The notes below the pieces were generated by a model, which searched no databases, was not told the DNA's origin, and saw only the letters and a program-made list of their open reading frames with translations. Of a stretch of 64,000 bases of DNA, positions 49,801 to 61,814 are shown in pieces (the stretch's first letter is position 1; each line of letters begins with the position of its first letter). A program made the translations under genes and the position numbers. This DNA is from Brienomyrus brachyistius. Lineage: Eukaryota > Chordata > Actinopteri > Osteoglossiformes > Mormyridae. The stretch is taken from NCBI RefSeq assembly GCF_023856365.1, contig NC_064539.1, forward strand, positions 17,125,519-17,189,518, read 5' to 3'.

Positions 49801-52800
49801 AACACGCAGTACTCCATCCAATCAGGACACGGAACCACTTTGAACCATAAGTATAGTCACAAATAAATAAACACACATCCATTCGGCAAACCTATTTTAC
49901 TTACATTTGGCCTACAGAAATATTTTTATTGTATGTGAAATATGTCCATAATGACCGCTGATAATTAAAACCAATAGTCTTCCACCACTTAATGACACTT
50001 TGGTCAACGACAGAGCGTATAATGATAACAAACAAAGTGTTACTGGTTTATTCACTATTCTGCATGTTCTATCGTTATTTTAGAGTGTACCCTGTCTTAT
50101 TATAAAAGCAGTTTACTGTAATACAGTATACCGTGTTACACATAGCGTGTAAGTACACTCTACAACGTTCACGTAACGACGAAATCACCTAACGAGGCAC
50201 TTCTCACGACTCATCCCTGTCCCCCAATGTACTGATTACTGTTTCTGGGATGTGCCCCACAATCACACTCGGTCCAGCTTCACATGCCCTGCACCTCCTC
50301 TCTCTCCTCCCTCCTCCCTCCTGAGGAGCCCCACTGACACAGACAGCCTCCTACCCTGAAGCGCTTGATGCTGGACGGCTCCACCTCTCCCCACTCGTTC
50401 TGGTTGTCGTCCATCAGGGACATGTCCGAGGAGTTCTTCAGCGGCCTGTTCCGGCACGGAGAGACGCGATTAGTGACCCACCAGGAGGGACTAGTTTGGG
50501 TTCAACTCTGCCACAGTGGCTGGTTGGTGAGCGAAGACGCAAATGATTCATCCCCTTGATCCAGTGAGCCTGATGGAACGTACTAGCAACATGAGCCATT
50601 AACAAGGATCTAACGAGCTTCCTTAAGGCACCCAGGTCCCCCAAACGCTGTTGTAGAGCAATCAGTCCAATCGCAACGCCACAGACACACCAAACGACGG
50701 CGTGACTCACTTCAGCCCCACGGAATCTTCCCCGACTGGCTCCCTCCGCTTCTTCTTGCCCGGCTCACCAACCTTGAAGCCCTCGGGGAACCAGAGCTGT
50801 CCGTGCTCACGGCGGCGTTTCCGGGACGCCACCACCCCAGCAGCGGCGACAGCCAGCAGCACCAGCGCTGCCACCGCCAGGTAGATGAGATAGAGTTCGC
50901 TGGGCGGCTGGCTGTCGTTCTCACCTGCAGGGGGGAGAGACGCCATCGTCAGACGGCAGGAGCCGGGCCTCCTATTTGGCCGCGCGGCGAACAGGCCGGT
51001 CCTTGGTGAATGATCAGAGCCGCAAACCGGCCCCCTTCCTCCGGCTCACGAGAGCCGCCCCCTTCCTCCCGCTCAGTACCGGGCGTCTGACTTCACAGCA
51101 TCTTCTTTAAGGGGGAAAGTGAGAGATTAGCCAACCTCAAATTACCGCGCAAGCTTTAAGCTGTAAAGACAGGGGATTTATTTGGATTTGAGAGATAACA
51201 AAGTCTCGCAACTTCTAGAGCTCTCCTCGATCAATTCCTCCTTTTACTCCACCCTCCCCCCACCCCCCACTAACGATTTTGAAATGAAAAAAAAAAAATT
51301 CACCAGGCAAACCCTTGGAGATGAATTAAGTCCTGGTATTTACGCCGCACTAAGTGAGGGATGCAGTGGTCCGTGATCATGGGATGGGATGGGAAGTGGT
51401 GGAAATCTGGGTTCTGATTATTTGCAGCTATTAGTGGCGCAGGGGCCCAAAACATGGAGGTTTGGATGTATGCAGGAAAGTCAATTACACACATAGCCTC
51501 AGTGTCTTTCACTGATGAGTGGAAAACATGGGTTTGAAGTTCATTAAGATCTCCCTGTACGAGACGGGTGCTGGAAGGTGGAAACATGGAGTGAATCTCA
51601 ATATCCGTATCTGACCGCACATGTGATCTCGTGTTCCCCTTTTACATCGTCTTCCATTGCTGCGGACCAGTTCCAATTCTCAAGAACAGAAGTGCAGAGG
51701 ACAGTAAAAATCCCTGGATTTCGTACTTGCCCCACCCCAAATATCCAGGAGTCCCATGATTCATTGTTCCTCAAGTTCGTTCTTGGGAGGCAAGTTAGCA
51801 AGACCACTCTCGCCAAGACCACAAGCAGGATCTTTGTGTTCTTCGTACTGAGAAACACCCATGTGGAAATGTGGTTCGTATCGCTGGCTAGTCAGGTGCC
51901 TAGGTAGTGGACTGTGTGCCATGTGTACTCACTGGAGACAGCCTCGATGAAGTAGGGCACGTTGAGGTTTCCGCTGGACGCCAGAGCGCCCAGGAAGGCC
52001 GCCACGTCCGTTGCGCTCTCGAAGCAGTCTTTGGACTGCTGGATACACTGACGGTTGTCAATCTCCAGGTAGACCACAGAGCTGTGTGGGACCAGAAGAG
52101 GGGCTTAGCTTAGCCGGCTTAGCGTCGACCGCAGATGTTAACCAATCAGCGTGAAAGAAGCCAGTCATGTGACCCACCCCTTGACCTGCGTGGGGTCCAG
52201 CTCCCGGCGGCGGCGCACACCGGCATACACGGCCGTCTGCACCCTGTCGAGGATGTCGCCGGGGAGTTGGGCCCAGCCGGCGGGGTCTGCCGAGCGCTTC
52301 ATACGATGCTTGCGCAGCTCCTGCTCGCTGCCGTAGTATGGGTAGATCATGGGCTGGCCGTCGGCATCGCGCCGGAACACCACGTTGGTGTGGATGACGC
52401 GGCTGAGCTCGCGCAGGAACGTCGACAGGTTGCTCTTCAGCTGCTCAGGCGAGATGTGCACCACCAGCACCAGGTGGCCGACTGCCAGGCGCTCGGGGAG
52501 GTCGCTCGCGCAGTCCAGACCGTCCCACTCGCACTCGCCGTTGTTGCAGCCCTGGTCGCAGTGGCCATCTGCGTAGTGGTCTTTGCAGTACTGGTCATAC
52601 AGGGGGCTGAGAGACACGCGATGATACTGGTTAATGCAGCGTAAATGAATCAAGCACATCGTTAGCATCATTTATTCGAAAACCTCACGTTCGGTTTCGT
52701 TACCACCATGGGACTTGAACCTACAACCTACTCCTGTCCTGTGACAACTTTCTTAAGCACAAGGAAAAAATGAGGCTTGAGATCAGCTACTGCTGTACCA

Positions 52801-55800
52801 AGGTGGGCAGCAGGGAGAGCAAACTCACTTGCACTGGCCCTCCTGGTCATGGCAGTCAAAGCCGTCGTAGAGGCAGCCGGGGTTGTCGCACTGTTTGTCG
52901 CACTTGCTGTCGTTGAAATACCGCCAGCACTGCAGCGCGGCTGAGCAGTTCTTCCAGGGGTCGTCAAAGTTGAGCGAGCAGTCGCCGCCGTCCCAGCCAC
53001 ACGCATGGTTGTTGCACAGGCTGTCGCAGACCTTGTTGCCTTGTCGGCCCTCGCACTGCGCCACCTTGCAGCTCTCCTGCACCTCAGGTGCCACCTTAGG
53101 CGTGATATCGCTGCCCGGGCCGCCCCGGAACGTGTAGTCCAGGATGTGGCAGAGGAGCCCGTTGAAGTTGGTGGGACAGACGCAGCGGAAGTGGGGCGCT
53201 TCTGCAGTGTACTGGCACGTACCGCCGTTGTAGCAGGGGCCCGAGTTGCAGGGGGTGTACACCGGGTACTGGCACTCAGGGCCAGTATATGCCACCGGGC
53301 ACAAGCAGCGCGGGCTCTTCTGGCCTGAGATGCAGGTACCCCCATTGCGGCAGTGCAGGCTGCCGCAGGAATGGGCGTCGTACTCGCAGGTGGATCCCAT
53401 GTATCCCTGAGCAGGATAGCAGCACTTAGCAATGCATTGTGCTACTAACGTAAAGCTTGTGGGTTCAAATCCCAAGCAGCACATATAAATAATAACCTTT
53501 CCCTCTACTGTAATTTGCATGGGATAAAAGCATCAGATAACTGACTTAACACAATGTTAATGACACGCACACATATTGTCCTAAAGGCTACTTACCGGCG
53601 GACACTTGCAGATGAAGCCATTGGGGGTGTTGCTGGCCACGGCACAGGTGCCTCCATTGCGACAAGGCATCCCCTTGCAGCCGTCGAAAACCTTGTCACA
53701 ACGCTGACCTGGGAGGCATAGGGGGTTCATATTAGAGATACAACCACAGACATGCCGTGGGTAAGTGTAAAGGAAAAGATATATATATATATATAAAAGG
53801 GATCATTTTTGGGGGGTGTGGACTGGGAGGGCAATCACAGGGGTAGGGCCCATTTTGGGGGGCGTGGGCTAAGGGGACAATCACAGGGGTAGGGCCCATT
53901 TTGGGGGGCGTGGGCTAGAGGTGGGCAATTGCAGGAATAGGGCTTGTATAGGTGGGCATGAGCTGGGGGGGGCATAGGGCCCATCTCGGGGGGCACAGGG
54001 TCCGTCTCGGGGGGCACAGGGTCCGTCTCGGGGGGCACAGGGCCCGTCTCGGGGGGCACAGGGTCCGGCAGCTCGTACCTGTGTAGCCGGTGTGGCACTC
54101 GCAGCGGTAGCTGTTGGCCAGCTGTACGCAGCTGTAGGTGCCGCGCGGGTCGCACGGATCTGACAGGCACTCGTTGACATCGCCCTCGCAGCGCTCGCCC
54201 ACGTAGCCCGGTGGGCACACACAGTGGTACCCGCCCACACCATCCACGCACTGGCCGTTGTTGAAGCACTTGGGCTCCTGCGTGACTGGGTGAATGAAGG
54301 GCGTGCAGTCGTCCACGTTGATCTCGCAGTGGACACCTTTGGAGTGTAAAGGGGGGGGGCGTCGACATGACATTGGTGCGAGAGGCAAAGACAAAAGGAC
54401 CTAACAAGGGGGAAAACATTTTGTTCGATTCATTATCACTTAAATAAGAATTTCTTCTGTCCTTCAAAAAGTTACCTGCTGGACGTGAAGGTTAATGTAC
54501 AGCACTGTACATGATGACTATCTACACCATATAACTGTTTATTTTGGAATAATCATTCATACATAAATATGATTTCAGGCTGGAGAGAGATGCTTCATGA
54601 GTGGCAGGTAGGAGGTCAGGTGATGGTGGGGAGGGGCTAACCTTGTGTTCCCCGGGGGCAGGAGCACTTGTAGGTATTGATCAGGTCGATACAGGTGCCC
54701 CTGTGTTGGCAAGGCTGTGAGAGGCACTCGTTGGTTTCGATGGAGCAGTTAACGCCATGGTAACCGGGCACACACTGTGAAACATGGGGCAGGAAATTAA
54801 TGGCAGTGCATCCAGTGATTCCAAACAGAAGATGAAATTATAAACTGTGATAACATAAACATGGCCAGCAAAACTGTAATGGCAGACCCTGTTAGCGGGC
54901 ATTAATATGGCAGGCAAGATGACCGAAACATTTCTGACATGGAGCCCCATGTCAGCAGCTCAGGAGCCCAGTGTTTTGCAGGCACTGACCTCACAGGTAT
55001 ACCCTCCCAGGTAGTCGGTGCAAGTGGCTCCATTCTGACAGGGGTTTGGCGAGCACTCGTCCACCTGCTCCTCGCAGTAACTCCCCGTGTAGCCGGCCTG
55101 GCAGTGGCAGTAATGCGTGTTACCCGCATCCAGGCACTGGCCTGAGTTTCGGCACAGGCGGGCCACGTCCACACCTGGAAGGAAGGGGTGGGACGAGAGG
55201 GGTCAGCCAATCGGTGCACTCGGAAATGTCTTGCCCATCGTCATCAAGTAAAGTGCGCGCTTACCTTGCCGCTTGGCAGCCACCTCGCAGGAGACGCTGG
55301 GCACATCGCAGTAGAGGCCTGTCCAGCCGCTCTGGCACCCACAGCTGTAGGAGGTGCCCTTCTGCCAGCAGGTCCCTCCATTCTTACAAGGCGAAGAGTC
55401 ACACCAGCGCACCAAGTTCTATAACCAAGATGAAGAGATTCAGAAGGAAGCTATCTACCCTCCCGCAACCCACCCCCAGCTGTGGTCGAGGAGGCCCAGC
55501 AGCCAGCAGCAGCCCACAGACCCCCCCACCTGGCAGTTCAGTCCCGTGTAACCCTGCGGACAGGTGCACTTGTAGGTCCCGTAGCTGTCCTGGCAGGTGC
55601 CGCCGTTCAGACAGGGCCTGGAGTTGCACTCGTTGATGTCGTACTGACAGTAGATGCCCGTGAAGCCGGATGGGCAGGCACAGGTAAAGGCGTTTATGCC
55701 GTCCACACAAGTGCCCCCGTTAAAGCAGGAGCTGTCAGCGACATCAGGCACACAAACAAGTATGTCAGCACAGCACAGGAAGTTCTAACATAGGCGCCTA

Positions 55801-58800
55801 CACTCAGGCTGATGACCGAATGACAGGCTAGACAAGGAGCAGTTCATTTTGAGACCATCAAAGAAAAAAAAAGATTAGTACATAAATGTATTTTCCTGCC
55901 CTCACTGAAGGCTCCTTCTGAAAGAAGCTGTCTGATTGGCCAAAGCATCTGATTGGCCGGAGTGTCTGATTGGCCACAGCATCTGATTGGCCACAGCGTT
56001 TGATTGACGGCAGTAGCTACCTCTCCGTGCAGTCGGGGGTGTTGTTGTCACAGTGGATGCCGCTGAAGCCCGGTAGGCATGTGCAGGTGTAGCTGTTGAC
56101 GCAGTCGGTGCAGTTGGCGCCGTTCTTGCAGGGGTTGCTGTCGCACTCGTTGATGTCCTCCTCGCACTTGGGGCCTCGGAAGCCGGGCAGGCAGGTGCAG
56201 GTGAAGCCGTCCACCTCGTCCTGGCAGAAGCCGCCATTGCTGCAGGGGTCTGGGGAGGAGTAAAAAGGGCAAAGGTCAGGGTACTTTTTGCCGCTGGGCC
56301 TTGAGTGCTAAATGCAGAAGAGCTCCGTACTCACTCGGCTTGCAGTCATCTAAGTCGGTTTCACAGTTCTGCCCGGAGAAGCCCGGCCTGCATGTGCACT
56401 GGTATCCACCGATGGTGTTCTGGCAGGTGGCGCCATTGTCACAGGGGCTCTTCACACACTCATTGATATCGATCTCGCAGGTCTGGCCTGAGAGCAGGTG
56501 GAGGAAAAGCTTGCTTTGTAAAAAAAAACACACATGCTAAACGAGCCAATGAGGGCCAGACCACATCATGGGAAAAGAGTACAATTAAGACTGAGTGTCT
56601 TTAAATCAAATCTTCTGGAACCCCAAAGAACCCACATTTTTGCTCCCTCCCAGCTCCCAACACGTCGGTAAAAGGTATTCAGTGTTTTTGATCGTTTGGA
56701 TTGTTCTTGGATGTTCGATCTGATCTTGATCATTTGGATTGTTCTTGATTGTCATTGATCATTTGATCTGTTCTCAATCATTTGGTCTGATCTTGATTGT
56801 TCACAAATGTTCGATCTGTTCCTGAATGTTTGGGGCTGGGAGGAGAAACAATAAGCTACAGGCTTGAAAATGAGGAGTGTGAGGAGAGTGGCTCACCTTG
56901 CCAGCCTGAGGGGCATGTGCAGTAGAAGCTCTCGTAATCCTCGGACTCGTGACACACGCCCCTGTTCTTACAGGGTCTGGAGCTGCACGGCGCTAACAGA
57001 ACCTCGCAGGTCTCCCCTGTAGGACAAAGAGGCGAAGCACCATTTCGACCCGGCGACCTCTCGGAAATCAGCTTAGCGCTTCCTACAAACCGAGCTCTCT
57101 AACCCCCCCAAGGACCCACTTCCAAAAGTTTTCCTTTTCAGCCCTCTATTCCATCTGCATATCTGTTTCCACAGCAACTGGTCTGGGCACGGCACCACGG
57201 TTTCCTGCTATTGTGCTGCCCCGATACAGCAGGACCCACAAAGTGGGAAACAGGAAATGGATACGGCAGCAGTTCCCACCCAAACACAAGCGGCCTCGTC
57301 TCATTCGGCCTCAGCGGTCGTGTGGATTTTTCCAACGGGACAGAAAATAAGTCACCGCTTAGCCTGCAGTACATTGCTATTTGTTTTCTTAAATAATAAG
57401 ACTGCAAAGAGCAGAACATTTTGTTCCAATGCTATTAGACCCAAACATTTGTGTGAGGATATTAGTTTTAAACAAAACAGTCCCAAAGTGATATCCTGTC
57501 TCAAACTTATTATGATAAACCTAATGTTGCCACTGGCAGAAACAGGACACACACAACCACACCCACGCAAGGCAAAAGGGATGCGAGCCACAGTCCTACC
57601 GGTGTAAGGCAGCAAGCAGTTGCACTTGTACCCAGCGACGTCATCAATGCAGGTCCCTTGGTTCAAGCAGGGATTAGAGGCACACTCATTGATGTTAGTT
57701 TGGCAGTTAGGACCTGTGATGCAGGGGTTAGGAAAACACAACATACAGGTCAGGCTGGGCGGGTCCAGGGAGGAAAGAGTGCAAAGTGGGTGGGGTGGCA
57801 CCAACCGCTGAAGCCGGCCTGGCAGGTGCACACGTAGCCGCTGGTCATGTCCTTGCATGTGCCTCCGTTCATGCAGGGGTTCGACTCGCATTCGTTGTTG
57901 TTGATGTCGCAGTTCATGCCACTCCAGCCGGGATCACAGATGCACGTGTAGCTAAGGAATGGACAGAGTGAGGGAGGGAGAGAGAGAGAGACAGAGAGAG
58001 AGGCCATCATTTCAGAATGTCAGGCCTTCGGTTCGAAAGCGGCACTGTGTGGATTTTTATGTTCTCCCTATGATCGCAGGGCGTTTAATAATAATAACAA
58101 TCGATACTTTATTGATCCCCGCAGGGAAATTGTCTTTACTTGCAACTTGCTCTTTTTTCATAGAGGAAGCTGTCTGCGAAGGGCTGCCACCCATAGCGGC
58201 GCCCAGGGAGCTGGGGGCCACAGGCTGAGGCTGGGTTTGAACCTGCGACCTTCTGATTACAGGCACACAGGCTTAGCCCACAGAGCCACACGCTGTCCCC
58301 GTGTCTTGTTTTACTTATTATCCAGGCACATTGGCACACTCTGGGAACCCCAAGGTGTCCACCTGCCTCAAGGGCATCACCCTGCAGTGAGATGCCCACA
58401 TTCCTCCGTGATTTGTCCCAAAGTAACACCATATTCTACTTAGGACAGACTCTGGATCTCAGAATCCCTGACTGAGCACTGACAGTCATGATGATTGTTC
58501 GGTATATTATGTATCGAATCTCAGCTCAGCAGACCAACAAGGACGCACCCGTTGACTTTATCTTCACAATGCCCGTGGATGCAAGGGTCGCTGTTGCACT
58601 CGTTGACCTGCGAGAGGCAAGTGGCATCGTGGTACCCCTCCGGACAGATGCAGGTGAAGTTGTTGATGCCGTCCTTGCAGATGCCGCCATTGTGACACGG
58701 GTTGGGTGTACATTCATCAATGTTGATGTTGCACATGGTCCCTGTAAGCCACAGGAGCATAGAAGAGACAGAAGGTGGTGCAGTGGATTAAGATCAGGGA

Positions 58801-61783
58801 GTCGTAACATGAAGATGCAAGTGTAAAATATGGTATATTTAATACACTGTCCCACAGTTTTAGCATTCAGCATAGATCCTGTGGCCAGTGCATGTGGTAG
58901 TATAAAAAAAACGCAAATACTAACAAAATATTCATAGAAAATAATAAAATACTCATACAAAACATGGAGTTTAAAAATCTGTAAAAGCGTCACAGATAAC
59001 GAGCCGCTACACTGGGACAGCTCATGTAACAGGGTCTCCTGTTGTACACAGGAGCAAAACAATGCAGCAAACAAACAATATCTGGGGGAGGGGTACCTAA
59101 AAGGCCCCCAGTTGTTTGTTGTTTCAAGCGACAGGAAGGCAGTCCTCATTTTCCATGAGGACAAGAACCAATGAAGCCCCCCCCCCCCATTCCAGCTCAC
59201 TTCCTCTCGACTAATTAGAAATGGTAATGGACCAGCCGTGCCTCCACAAACCACAATGGCCCTTTTCACAGATTTTAATCCCAACAGGTTCTGATGAAAA
59301 ACGAGAGGAGGCTGGTTGTATAACACTTCAGCTAAAAAAAAAACAAATAAAAGGTTCTATTGTGTGAAGTGGTGGGCTGCAGGCTGCTGTGACCCTTGGG
59401 CGGCCGGGGAGACCGCGGCAGGTGATGCTGCATGCCATGACCCGCCAGCACCCGCCAATCACCCGTGTGGGCCACACCCCCGCAACCCGCTAGCCAATCA
59501 GACACATGATCGCGATCCCAATGGGAGCACATGGAGCATGTCTACAGTGTAAACACTGCAGATTCCCCATCATCTCTTCCAGCATTCAGTCTGTTTGTAT
59601 TTTTGTGTCCGAAGAGCCTGTCTTTGCATCAGACCACGTACTAAAGTCGCTAGGGAAGCTACAGATTTTATTCTGTCCATGTAGAGAGACAGGGCATAGG
59701 CAGGAGGATAGAAAGGCTCCTTATCGCTGCTGGAAGCTTCCCCCATTCCCCCCGTCGTGGGGCTGGTCTCAGTTGGCCCTAAAGCACCGGCCGACTTCCC
59801 CCTTTTAAAGGATTGACTTTCAGGCTTTGTCAAAGGTCAGCGTCATTCAAATCTTTTCTCTTCTCCAGTTGGGCCAACAAACCCTGGACCGGCGTGCCTG
59901 AGTGCCAGAGCCAGGACTGGGAGTCAGTGTTCCTCTGCAGGTAAGCTGAGCCTCACGTACCGCCCAGTGAGCTCGCTGGCCATCTGGCCCGCCGGCACCC
60001 CTCCCCCGGCACATAGCCCCCACCCCCAGGCCCAGCATCCTCACCGGTGTAACCCGCCTCGCAGGCGCACTCATAGCTGTCGATCTTGTCGATGCACTTG
60101 CCATAGTCACAGGACTTACTCTGGCAGTCGTCCAGGTTGATCTCGCAGTTGGGCCCTGTGAGTACCAGGCAGAAAGCGAACCATCGCATTTGGGGAAAAA
60201 TGATATCAGCGACATACAGATCTGGACAAACCTGGGCCCGAGCTTGGCTTTTTGACTTTTTAAAATCTGCCGTCTGCTAGTTAAGATCTCAGCTGTAGGT
60301 CGAAAAAGGGATGTTTGGAATCGATGTATTGTCACTAGGGCTGATATTGATATTTTCATATCCATTGATATTGATAATTATCTTGATTTCTTTACATTGA
60401 CTCGATTTTTGCTTAATTCCCCCAGAATTCCCCTTAAACATGAGAAAAGGCAACAAACTGAAAAAAACTACAAGCTGAAATCTATGTGGCATGCTGTGCG
60501 TTTGTAGGGCGTAGGATGTCCGTTCTTAAAAGATTATCATATAGAGGTAAGGGGAGATGAGGAGCACATGCTAATTACGGTGTGTGGTTGAGAGCCTGAG
60601 TGCAGCTATGGTGCAGCTGATACCTCAGCTCCACACTAAACTGAACGGAACAGAACAGAGGTTAGGTTTTCTCTGGTGGCTGGAGAGCCAGTCCTGCCAC
60701 CAACCCACAAATTTCCCTGCAAGTTGGAGGATCTGCTTGTAGGGCTGGATGTAGTTGGCTGGGATTCCATTTGTTTCTGTGATGTGGTTGGCTGACGTGT
60801 GCTGCTAAGCAGTGCTCCTTACTGACTGTTTATCGAAGCCTCTCACTTTCTTGCTGTTTAAATTTTACATGAGGATAATATCGTTTACATCACCCAGTCC
60901 TAGATTTCCTTGTCTGGCTTTCACCATTAACTAACCATGACGCGGCACTGTAATTTCCACCCTGCCAATGCACCGAGGGGTCCCTGGCCCCCTAGGAAAG
61001 GCCCCCGAGCGTGTACCTGTGGTCCCCTTGGGGCAGGCACAGAAGTAGTAGTTCTCCCGGTCCAAGCAGGTGCCCCCGTTCTGGCACGGCTGGCTCAGGC
61101 ACTCGTTGATGTTGGTCTGGCACAGACGGCCCGTGTAGCCAGCCATGCAGAGGCAGTCAAACGTGGCCAGGCCGTCCACACAGGTGCCATAGTGGCAGGG
61201 GTTCGAGGCACACTCGTCGACGTCGTTCTCGCAGTGTGTTCCCATATAGCCTGAAGAGAGGGGACGAGAAGTTGGTGACAATGTAGTTGGAGGATTGGAT
61301 ATAAATACGGAAACACGGTGGGGTGGGGGGGGGAGATGCCGGCGTACCTTCTGTACACTCGCAGGTATACTTATTGGGCCCGTCGACACACTTGGCCCCG
61401 TTCAGACAGGGCGTGCTGGCGCACTCGTCGATGTCCCTCTGACAGAGGTTCCCAGTGAACCCTGGGAAAAAGGCAACAGCAGAGCGATGATCGTGCCTAG
61501 CCCTGTATTGGGCCCCCCCACTCCCAGCAGGAGGCTCCCGGGACAGGACCCCCCCCCCCCCACCCAACCCACCACCCCGCAGTGAAAAGCAGGCTGCAGG
61601 ATGGGCTGGGGTTAGGGTGGCGTGGCGCGGCGTGGGGGAGGTTAGCTTGCAGTGGGGGGAATGCTAATCCCATTCATGTAGTGCTGCACACGGCCTGGGG
61701 CTTTCTCACATTTTTCTTTCAGCTCTTGTAAATACCAGAGCGCCGAAAAGGAAGAAATCTTAAAAAAGACAGGCAGATAGAAC

Positions 61784-61814
<31 letters not shown>

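Noticed and set aside
49471..49860. Regular repeats that might suggest a CRISPR array
   Set aside because: The 65-bp units are contiguous without unique spacers, and the sequence is a vertebrate intron; it is a minisatellite.
53835..54467. 210-codon minus-strand frame with PPETDPV repeats
   Set aside because: It is exon 23 read in a wrong frame together with the intronic 21-bp minisatellite.
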